Shown one piece after another: positions 47,310 to 57,286 of a DNA stretch of 64,000 nt. Made by a program: the position numbers and the translations under genes. Source of the stretch: Clavaria fumosa (Eukaryota > Basidiomycota > Agaricomycetes > Agaricales > Clavariaceae). A model generated the notes under the pieces. It was not told where the DNA came from and made no database searches. It saw only the letters and a program-made list of their open reading frames with translations. The stretch is taken from contig OX637795.1 of the NCBI GenBank assembly GCA_951802425.1, positions 930,001 to 994,000 of the forward strand, given 5' to 3'. The number at the start of each line of letters is the position of its first letter. The first letter of the stretch is position 1.

Positions 47310-50300
47310 CCTCAGGTCCAGCAAAATTGGATAGGGTATCCATGACTGGATTGAATCCAGGCCACCAAATTAAATAGGATATCCTTAACTGGATTGAATC
47401 CAAGCAACCATAATAAATAGGATATCCATGACTGAAGAAAATCCAGGCCACCAAATTAAATGGAATATCCTTGATTGGATTGAATCAGGGATACCATAAT
47501 AAATAGGATATCCTTGACAGGTTTGAATCCAAGCCAGCAAATTACATAGGATATCCTTGACTGGTTTAAATCCAAGCCACCAATTTAAATAGGTTATCCT
47601 TGACTGGTTTCAATCCAAGGTACCAAATTAAATAGGATATCATATCCTTGACTGGATTGAATCCAAGCCACCAAATGAAATAGGATATCCATCAATCAAT
47701 CACATCCAGGCTACCAAATTAAATAGGATATCCTTGATTGGATTGAATCCAGGCAGATATATTAAATAGGATATCCTTGACTGGTGTGAATCCAAGCCAC
47801 CAAATTTAATAGGATATCCTTGACAGGTTTGAATCCAAGCCACCACATTAAATAGGATATCCTTGACTGGTTTGAATTGAAGCCACCAAATTAAATAGGA
47901 TATCCTTAACTAGTTTGAATCCAAGCCAACAAATTAAATAGGATATCCTTGACAGGTTTGAATCCAATCCACCAAATTAAATAGGATATCCTTGACTGGT
48001 TTGAATCCAAGCCAACAAATTAAATAGGATATCCTTGACTGGTTTGAATCCAGGCCAACAAATTAAATAGGATATCCTTGACTGGTTTGAATTGAAGCCA
48101 CCAAATTAAATAGGATATCCTTAACTAGTTTGAATCCAAGCCAACAAATTAAATGGGATATCCTTGACTGGTTTGAATCCAATCCACCAAATTAAATAGG
48201 ATATCCTTGACTGGTTTGAATCCAAGCCAACAAATTAAATAGGATATCCTTGACTGGTTTGAATCCAAGCCACCAAATTAAATAGGATATCCTTAACTAG
48301 TTTGAATCCAAGCCAACAAATTAAATGGGATATCCTTGACTGGTTTGAATCCAATCCACCAAATTAAATAGGATATCCTTGACTGGTGTGAATCCAATCC
48401 ACCAAATTAAATAGGATATCCTTGACTGGTTTGAATCCAAGCCACCAAATTAAATAGGATATCCTTAACTAGTTTGAATCCAAGCCAACAAATTAAATGG
48501 GATATCCTTGGCTGGTTTGAATTGAAGCCACCAAATTAAATAGGATATCCTTAACTAGTTTGAATCCAAGCCAACAAATTAAATGGGATATCCTTGACTG
48601 GTTTGAATTGAAGCCACCAAATTAAATAGGATATCCTTAACTAGTTTGAATCCAAGCCAACAAATTAAATGGGATATCCTTGACTGGTTTGAATCCAATC
48701 CACCAAATTAAATAGGATATCCTTGACTGGTGTGAATCCAATCCACCAAATTAAATAGGATATCCTTGACTGGTTTGAATCCAAGCCACCAAATTAAATA
48801 GGATATCCTTAACTAGTTTGAATCCAAGCCAACAAATTAAATGGGATATCCTTGACTGGTTTGAATTGAAGCCACCAAATTAAATAGGATATCCTTAACT
48901 AGTTTGAATCCAAGCCAACAAATTAAATGGGATATCCTTGACTGGTTTGAATCCAATCCACCAAATTAAATAGGATATCCTTGACTGGTTTGAATTGAAG
49001 CCACCAAATTAAATAGGATATCCTTAACTAGTTTGAATCCAAGCCAACAAATTAAATGGGATATCCTTGACTGGTTTGAATTGAAGCCACCAAATTAAAT
49101 AGGATATCCTTAACTAGTTTGAATCCAAGCCAACAAATTAAATGGGATATCCTTGACTGGTTTGAATCCAATCCACCAAATTAAATAGGATATCCTTGAC
49201 TGGTTTGAATCCAAGCCAACAAATTAAATAGGATATCCTTGACTGGTTTGAATCCAGGCCAACAAATTAAATAGGATATCCTTGACTGGTTTGAATCCAG
49301 GCCAACAAATTAAATAGGATATCCTTGACTGGTTTGAATTGAAGCCACCAAATTAAATAGAATATCCTTAACTAGTTTGAATCCAAGCCAACAAATTAAA
49401 TGGGATATCCTTGACTGGTTTGAATCCAATCCACCAAATTAAATAGGATATCCTTGACTGGTTTGAATCCAAGCCAACAAATTAAATAGGATATCCTTGA
49501 CTGGTTTGAATCCAGGCCAACAAATTAAATAGGATATCCTTGACTGGTTTGAATGCAGGCCACCAAATTAAATAGGATATCCTTGACTGGTTTGAATGCA
49601 GGCCACCAAATTAAATAGGATATCCTTGGCTGGTTTGAATTGAAGCCACCAAATTAAATAGGATATCCTTAACTAGTTTGAATCCAAGCCAACAAATTAA
49701 ATGGGATATCCTTGACTGGTTTGAATCCAATCCACCAAAGTAAATAGGATACCCTTGACTGGTTTGAATCCAAGCCAACAAATTAAATAGGATATCCTTG
49801 ACTGGTTTGAATCTAGGCCAACAAATTAAATAGGATATCCTTGACTGGTTTGAATGCAGGCCACCAAATTAAATAGGATATCCTTGGCTGGATTGAATTG
49901 AAGCCACCAAATTAAATAGGATATCCTTATCTAGTTTGAATCCAAGCCAACAAATTAAATAGGATATCCTTGACTGGTTTGAATTGAAGCCACCAAATTA
50001 AATAGGATATCCTTAACTAGTTTGAATCCAAGCCAACAAATTAAATGGGATATCCTTGACTGGTTTGAATCCAGGCCACCAAATTAAATAGGATATCCTT
50101 GGCTGGTTTGAATTGAAGCCACCAAATTAAATAGGATATCCTTAACTAGTTTGAATCCAAGCCACCAAATGAAATAGGATATCCATGACTGGTTTGAATT
50201 GAAGCCACCAAATTAAATAGGATATCCTTAACTACTTTGAATCCAAGCCAACAAATTAAATGGGATATCCTTGACTGGTTTGAATCCAATCCACCAAATT

Positions 50301-50395
50301 AAATAGGATATCCTTGACTGGTGTGAATCCAGGCCACCAAATTAAATAGGATATCCTTGACTGGTTTGAATCAAGGCCACCACATTACATAGGAT
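47246..50395 (+). repeat. 43-bp satellite, left array (about 73 copies)
   Basis: Head-to-tail 43-bp units, each containing the palindrome GGATATCC and words such as GGTTTGAATCCAAGCC and AAATTAAATA. Units are more diverged at the outer end (47.25-47.7 kb). Inside, a three-unit (129-bp) superrepeat alternating GAATTGAAG, TTAACTAG and AATCCAATCC variants is visible. Confidence 0.95.
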
Positions 50396-50618
50396 ATTTT
50401 GCATCTCTGGCAACTGTCATGTGATTCACTTTATGTACGTGGTTACTGTCCACAATATTTCCATGTACTTCATTGATAAGTAGCATATTTCAAGTCGCAG
50501 TTCCCACTTTGACTCTTTTTGCACCTATCACTGCCTCTTTTCCTTGGTCTCTTCCTCTCCTTAGTGATTTATTCCTGTGCTTTGTTAATAGTTGTAATCA
50601 CAATTATTTGAGATAGAC

Positions 50619-53264
50619 TCACAGGCCTCGAGCCAATGGAATCAGTTTGAAAACAGCTGAAATTTCTCGTACCATTGTGGTCCAGTCGACCTTGTCGTCG
50701 TCTTTCAGCGTCAATCCCCACGTCTTCATTCCTACCATAACCATCGCAATACCTGCGAGCCCTGCCCCACACCAGTCAGTCAGGATGAGCGCATCTGCAT
50801 CGCGCAGAACTCCATGTGGCATTATTTGTTGCCACCAGTTGGCCATGTCGTCTGCAATCCCCGAAAAGTCTTGTGTGTCATCCCAGTTACGAGCTTGGCG
50901 TGCTTGACTCCAGTTCCTGAGTGATTCAGGAACTGCAACCTGTCGATTCTCCAATTTTAATGGAGTCCCTCCAAGGCTCCCCAAAGCTGTCTCAGCGGCA
51001 ATCCATGCCTCACATAACGCATACCAATCATTGCCAAGGCTTTGTACGTCATGGTGACCCAGACCCATATCCTGTGATGCCCGTTGGATCAAAGATGGAA
51101 GGCTGCTGAGCTTAAATGGTCGAGGCTTCAGAGTCCGCATAACACCCTGAGAGGTTTGCAATGCGTTGGCTTCCAGTCTAAATTTTCATTTAGACTTAAA
51201 AGAGACAGAACAAATAAATTCTTACGTTTTAACACTAGCAGACAAGTAAGCAGCAGCTTGGGTCATTGCATCCCACAGTGGAAGCTCAGCATTGAGACAA
51301 TATCCTGGTGTATTTGGCGCAATAGAGTCAGGCTCAGTGAAAAGGATTTCGCTGAGTTGTTTGAGTCCGAGTCCTAGGCCGAGCAATATCCTTTCGATGA
51401 ACCCAGGTGGTGCCACTGAGTTTGGCAAAGAGCCTCTCCAAGACGATGCCCTGATCCAATCAGAAAAGGCAACAGCACTGTCCGGATGTTCAAGGTCTGA
51501 AGAGAAAAATTCCTTCGGTAGCCATTCGTTGTCAAATGTCCAGCAGGCGAAGGTTGCTGGGATGAGACGGCTGGTGGTTCCTGGACGCTGCCACAGACTC
51601 AGATACTGACCCTCAAAAGACAAATAAACATACTGCATATTGGAGAAGCTTGAGTGCATGGACGTAGTCTTGTTGATTTGTTAGTTTCTTCAGGTATGCA
51701 AGACGGTTGACGGCTGTTGCTGGAGAGCCTGGGGCAGGCTCGAATCCAACTACTTTCTTGCCCTTGTCAACTGTCAGCGCTCTCTCAGACAGCGCGTCTG
51801 TCCCCTTTGCCTCCGGCTCTGCGTCCTTGTCAGCGGCGTCTGGACCATCATCTAACACTTCGTTTCCCACATCTGAATCCATACCCAACCTGATGAATGT
51901 CAAAGGCCTCAGGCCTTGCTGCTGTTTCGTGTACCAGTAAGAATACAAGGCAATTGCCTCAGTCTTGGGCATGTATGAAGGATCTTGAAGGCGGCTGTCT
52001 GGCAGAATGCCATCCTTTACAAATTCTTCAGGACTGGCAGCGATTCTTTTCCATGGAACAAGTGCAGTTTGCTTTTGAACCACTGAAAATGATATAAGTC
52101 ATGATTCAGAAGTGAGAAAAAAATCTTACAGTAGACAGCCTTCACAAATTCACGAATCACGTCCTTCAAAGAAGGAAGTGAGACGTCAAGTGGGAGTTTC
52201 CCAAGGAGGGGGTAGCCAGCATCGTCGTAGTTCAGCTTCCCCCAAGATCTGTCGTCTTCTTGATAATTATCTGGATGATAATTAATACCAGACAACTTAG
52301 TGAAATAAACTACTTACTATTTCCCAAAGACGCATTGTATCTGCACCAGCTGGGCCAAATTTTCCCAGTTTTCCAATCCGCACATGCCTTGGTGAATTTT
52401 TGCCCTTTGTTGCTCGTTTCGAACCTTAGACATAGATTAGCATGGAGAGACAGCAGACAAAGCAAAAATTACTTTGAGCAAATCGCCTGACCCTCCTCAT
52501 CCTCAAATGACGTGAGCATGAAGACATGTACCCCCATCTTGTGGTACACATCGTCCATGAATTGTGTGACAACTTTATATAAGTCTTTCTCGGCCATCCT
52601 AAACAGGAATGAGAAGGGGAGAATGTCACAGATATAAAATACTCACTCCCTCTGCAGATCATGAGGCCATGCACCTGAATTCCAAGCGTGTGCTTGGTCC
52701 GTACATTGTTTCCTGTCCGCTTCGGAAAGGCCATTCAACACTTTCGTGAGTGCTGGCTGATATGCCGCAAATGGTGTCCGGCCCTCCTCGACCAACCTCG
52801 TTACTTCCTGCTGCACTTCCTCTTGATAAACTCGTCCAACTACTCGTCTCAGGTTCCATTTACGCCCCCACACCGACCTCTCATTATTCTTATCTTCCCC
52901 CTCAACATCATCATCACTCCCATTGTTGCCATCACCTTGGCCATTTCCATCATCAGCATCATCTCGACTGCGAGACATTGGGTGACCCCCTGATACTCGT
53001 TTGGCTCTCGCATTTTTGAACCATGTTTGAACAGCCTACTGAGTTTTTAGTCCAAAAAAATGTAATTACTTGTCAATTTACCTTTGAGAGATCCAGAGGC
53101 AGCTCAGGCAGCCGTTTTCCCTTGGAAACCCGTTGCTGATGAGCCTCCCGCAACTGCTGCACAGTAGTTCTGATGTGATCTGACCGCTCCTTACCCTTTG
53201 TGGCAAGCCACATTGGGAAGGCATTTTCTAGGATAGGAATATAGAGATCGATAGCCCAAGGCAT
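50619..53264 (-). CDS. unrecognised protein with WFKN motif, KDZ-element neighbour
   Basis: Exons (partly approximate): 53082-53264, 52647-53035, 52473-52598, 52318-52424, 52130-52270, about 51665-52083, about 51222-51613, and about 50619-51180. Frames join without lesions, about 800 residues. It starts MPWAIDLYIPILENAFPMWL. The second exon opens with VQTWFKNARAKR, which resembles the recognition helix of a homeodomain (WF-x-N-x-R-x-K), then an acidic stretch. Next come MGVHVFMLTSFEDEEG, FTKACADWKTGKIWPSWCRY and a C-terminal region rich in Trp. From memory, proteins of this layout are common hypothetical proteins in Agaricomycetes; no biochemical role is known to me. It reads away from the histone-mimic gene across a palindromic intergenic region. 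Confidence 0.65.
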
Positions 53265-53304
53265 GCCTGACTTAGCTTTGAGGCAGGGAGGCAGGAGGCA
53301 GAGG

Positions 53305-53760
53305 TGGAAATATTTTAAACGAACGATCACGTGACCGTTGGATCCCCGCGCGACACGGTCACATGGTCTGACCACGTTGCATAATCCAGTGCTCGTATTT
53401 AAATATTGAGGGAGAAATTAGAAATTTCATCTTGGACAATCTACCCAAATTAAATCTGTGATCATTTTGTCTCACTAAAACTAAGCTTCAAAATGCCTGT
53501 GTAAGCCTGCAACTTCGTCGCAACTTTTGGGTCAGTGGTGGGAGGTCACAACATTTACAAACAACCCTGTGTTGGCAGGGATTGCCCCCATATCATGTGC
53601 AACGTAGTCAGACCATGTGACCGTGGGAGGTCACAACATTTACAAACAACCCCGTGTTTGGCAGGGATTGCCCCCATATCATGTGCAACATAGTCAGACC
53701 ATGTGACCGTGTCGCGCGGGGATCCAACGGTCACGTGATCGTTCGTTTAAAATATTTCCA
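53305..53760. repeat. perfect 68-bp inverted repeat between divergent genes
   Basis: 53305-53372 and 53693-53760 are exact reverse complements, 68 of 68 by my reading, separated by 320 bases. Each arm contains TCACGTGA and a CGCGCG run. Next to the right arm an 85-bp direct duplication lies at 53538-53707. The left arm abuts the start of the minus-strand gene, so the arms may be a shared promoter or internal element ends. Confidence 0.9.
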
Positions 53761-53892
53761 ACTCCGACCGCTTCGACGCTCATCTCTTTCTCCTTAACCA
53801 CTACTACCGTCTTCTTTCCTCGAACTCATCAACTCTCTTGACTCACAGGTACGTATTTTATTTTATCTTTTATGTAGCCTTAGTAGACGGTG

Positions 53893-53942
53893 GCCTTAGT
53901 AGACAAATGACCGGATGCATACGGTCATTTGTCTACTAAGGC
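53893..53942. repeat. perfect 21-bp stem hairpin
   Basis: 53893-53913 and 53922-53942 pair perfectly around the 8-base loop GATGCATA. A further copy of the outer arm (GCCTTAGTAGAC) precedes it at about 53878. Confidence 0.9.
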
Positions 53943-53981
53943 TACCTTAGATACATAAACATCTCTTTTGCAGTCTTTTGG

Positions 53982-54460
53982 TCTGGGGGTAGGGAGTGAG
54001 CGCCTCGGTGCGCTCACTCCCAAGACCCTCGGTGGTCTTTTTCGATCTGGGGGCAGGGGGTGAGCGCCTCGGTGCGCTCACTCCCAAGACCCTCGGTGGT
54101 CTTTTTCGATCTGGGGGCAGGGGGTGAGCGCCTCGGTGCGCTCACTCCCAAGACCCTCGGTGGTCTTTTTCGATCTGTGGGCAGGGAGTGAGCGCCTCGG
54201 TGTGCTCACTCCCAAGACCCTCGGTGGTCTTTTTCGATCTGTGGGCAGGGAGTGAGCGCCTCGGTGCGCTCACTCCCAAGACCCTCGGTGGTCTTTTTCA
54301 ATGGTCTTTTTCGATCTGGGGGCAGGGGGTGAGCGCCTCGGTGCGCTCACTCCCAAGACCCTCGGTGGTCTTGATGATCTGGGGCAGGGCTGGGCACCTC
54401 GGCGCATGCCACAGACCTTCGGCAGTCTTGAAGATCTAGGGCCGCAGGCACTTTGGTGCG
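53982..54460. repeat. 64-bp tandem repeat, each unit with two hairpins
   Basis: Units start at 53982, 54046, 54110, 54174, 54238 and 54315, with diverged ones at 54378 and 54435. Each good unit contains stem GTGAGCGC/GCGCTCAC and stem AAGACC/GGTCTT, and both stems enclose the same loop CTCGGT. One unit carries a 13-base extra piece. Confidence 0.92.
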
Positions 54461-54479
54461 TTTCCATTTCCCATTTTAC

Positions 54480-54830
54480 TCATATTGACACTCTCTATCC
54501 TTCTGGCAAAGCGTGTCTTGACACATGGGTCTTCGCACCTGACACTTGTATTTGTTGGGAATGTGGGTGTTTCGTGCGTTTCCATTTACTGTTTTACTGA
54601 CATTGACACTGACTATCCCTCCAGCACAATCACGTCCTCGACACATCCCGACTCACCGGTCTTCACACCCGACACACGGGTCTTCGCACCTGACACTTGT
54701 CTGGAGCAGGGAATGTGGGTGTTTCGTGTGTTTCCATTTACTATTTTACTGACATTGACACTGACTATCCCTCCAGCACAATCACGTCTTCGACACATCC
54801 CGACTCACCGGTCTTCACACCAAACATCCG
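54480..54830. repeat. 152-bp tandem repeat, about 2.3 copies
   Basis: The word GGGAATGTGGGTGTTTCGTG recurs 152 bases apart (54557 and 54709) with surrounding sequence also repeated, and a partial copy follows. The region is non-coding by appearance and lies upstream of the histone-mimic gene. Confidence 0.8.
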
Positions 54831-55099
54831 CTGACAAGTCATCCTTTTTTTGTCTTTTGCGCGCTGTAGCAGTAGTTATTCATGTCGTAGTAGGGGAGGG
54901 GTAGCGGGGATATTCAATGCTGGCCACATTGAGTATCCTTTCTGCCCTGACCATATACTTTTTTCATGTGACTTGTAATAATTACTTGTAATTTGTCGAA
55001 CTCTCATACCCGTTATAAGGCGAGATTCTGCTCCTACGTGTAAGTCACGTGACCACCGAGTGGCTGAGCGGCTAAGCACTTTGACCTCGAACCGTCACA

Positions 55100-56753
55100 A
55101 TGCCAAGAACGAAACAATCGGCATCCAGGTCAACTGGTGCTCCATGTGTGAGAGTGACCCTTCACCCGTCTGCCATCAAACAAAATGCGCAGCCTATCGC
55201 TCAACCGATTGGAATTAGGGTGAGTCCTCGACTCTTCTGTCGATTTGATCGAGCTGATCAAGGGACACAGACAGGTGACAGAGCCCCAAATGATGAAGTC
55301 AGACTACTTAACTCCATCTAATATAGTACTGACCTTTTGCAGTGGTGCTGCAGCTGCGGCGATGGCGGAAATCTCTTGGACTGCGATTTTTGTGAGCGAG
55401 CCGTGTGCAGCAAATGCCTCGATCTTTCTGGAGGCTCCAAGCTCATCAAAGAGCCCGACGTCAATTTTTTTTGCATGGGCTGTCATTTAGGCTCAGAGAA
55501 TCGAGCTGAGCCCTTCTATGTAAGTACTGATCTTTATCAACACAAATTTATTGACATAGAATGTTGAATTACAGCCTCTCTACCGCAACGGCGAGCCCAT
55601 CAAAAGTGTCATTGGGCATATCAAGCCCACGACACTAAGGGGCAATTACGCACGGCAAAACACGAACTCGTTGGCCATCGTCAACATTCGACTGTGCACG
55701 ATCCCAACCCAAGGCGATCCATACATTTCCGTCGCCAACACCTTGGCCGGCTGGTTCGCCAGCATATCTGAAAGAAGGATGTTATTTACCAAAGAGGTAG
55801 TCTTGGATATTGATGCGGCGAATCCAAGATCATTGGCCAAGCATCAGAGAGTTCTCAAGGATATCATCAAAAGCTTTCAACAGTGAGTCCGTTTTATTAC
55901 GATTGAATGCAGCTGATTGCTCCAAACAGATTTGGAGTCCGGAGGCTCGTCGTATTCCTGTTTACCCACGCCAATCCCGAGAATGGTGACCTCCATTGTG
56001 CTAATAACTCAGGAATCCAAGTTGAAAGCGTAAGCTCATCCATACCATCAAATGGTCGCTTACTGATGTAGTCTACCTTTTCAAAAGTTTCTGGCTCAAA
56101 TTTTTGGGCAAGATCTCCTTCAGTTTGCACAGGAAGTACATTCACTTCTTGTCCTCGAGGTTTGTGGCGGAGTTTGGGAGAACGCGGCGTCGTGCAAAGC
56201 AGTGACGGATTTTGCTCAAAGGTATGTCTTGGCCCCACCCCTGCTTCCAATGCTGATGATGCCCAGTGCATATTTCAATCACGTCATTGGCTTTGGCCAA
56301 GCCAATTTCTTTCCCCATCTAGCTATTCCATTCCTCACAAAACTTATCATCAAAAATTTCATCGAATGTTTCTCGATCCTCCGAATTCTGCCAGATCTTC
56401 TCAAGGAGGAGGAGGGTCTTGGTGCCCACACCTCCATCCTTCTTTTGTCTCACAGATTCGCCTTGGAATACATATGGGTTCACCACCAACTCCGCCCATT
56501 CGGTGATGCCGTCGCCCTCCAGTGCCCGAAGTGTTACGCAATTCGGACCCTCACATTCAAGCTACTGGACAGCAAATCGGGCAGTTACCAGGCAAGCTGT
56601 CCTTGTGGTTGGGCCGACAAGAAACCCTCTGGCTTGGGTGACGCAACCTTGCCAAAGGGCCCGACGGGATGGGCCACTCGCCTGTTGTATGGAACTCCGG
56701 CCATTGTGGATGGTATATGGAAGTTGCCACGTTTGATGTATAATATTGTCTGA
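55100..56753 (+). CDS. histone-H3-tail mimic with ADD/PHD-like zinc finger
   Basis: Exons 55100-55219, 55271-55297, 55343-55519, 55575-55882, 55930-56029, 56088-56221 and 56267-56753 give 450 residues; the 45-nt last intron is optional because it is in frame. Residues 1-15 read MPRTKQSASRSTGAP, close to the H3 tail ARTKQTARKSTGGKAP. Residues 50-93 form a cysteine finger (CCSCGDGGNLLDCDFCERAV, then CSKC and CMGC) that resembles the PHD part of ATRX/DNMT3 ADD domains, which read H3 tails. The remainder has FLAQIFGQDLLQFAQE and YIWVHHQLRPFGD, and a C-terminal zinc-ribbon-like pair (CPKC, CPCGW). It is probably nuclear and may bind or imitate chromatin. It is intact, on the same strand as and 533 bp upstream of the KDZ transposase. 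Confidence 0.8.
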
Positions 56754-57286
56754 GCCATGTACAAGTTTGTCTTGTTTGCCTCCATGCTACCCATGTCTAC
56801 CTACGAAATTCCAATGCTACCCGTGTCTACCTACGCAATTCCAAGATCACCTTCAGTGAAAACAAGATAGGCCATCGCTTCGCTCTGGCAGTTTTCTATT
56901 TATCCAGCAGTTTTCTAATAATCTGAAGTCCTGTATTATATACATTACATTAGTAGTGCTATGTTCACCACTACGTAGGCAGATTAGGAGGTCACATCGT
57001 CTTTGGGGAAGGAGGACGCAGGCATGCTCTATGTAAAAAACGCAGCGTCTCATGTTACGAAAGACACACTACATCACGAAATGGACTACAACATGGCATT
57101 AGGCAACAACCGAACGACCTCCGAACAGTACGGGACGTTGAACACATGAAACGGCAGACAATATGGAACAGGATGAAAACAGCCTGCGCCGCACCTACCT
57201 CACACACAAAATCATGTGACTGATCACATGTTGAGATGTTGAGAGCACATCATGTGACACTGACAGTATTCTGAACGTCACTCAAG
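56754..57286. other. intergenic before the KDZ gene
   Basis: Contains a 31-32 base direct duplication at about 56782-56843 (both with GTCTACCTACG). Otherwise no feature recognised; presumed to hold the terminator of the upstream gene and the promoter of the transposase. Confidence 0.5.

Noticed and set aside
47246..50395. CRISPR-like regular repeats
   Set aside because: There are no unique spacers; whole 43-bp units are tandem, and the genome is eukaryotic. It is a satellite.
51613..51664. A 28-nt intron in the WFKN gene (gtatgt to gtcag)
   Set aside because: Too short for splicing. A 52-nt intron beginning at the upstream GTCCAT and ending in TTTTGAG also keeps frame (QQDY to GQYLSLW) and fits neighbouring intron sizes.
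55040..55095. tRNA-like stretch (CCGAGTGGCTGAGCGGCTAAG, box-A-like)
   Set aside because: Only the D-arm half looks like a tRNA. No anticodon arm, T arm or box B in register follows, and the sequence runs into the start codon at 55100.
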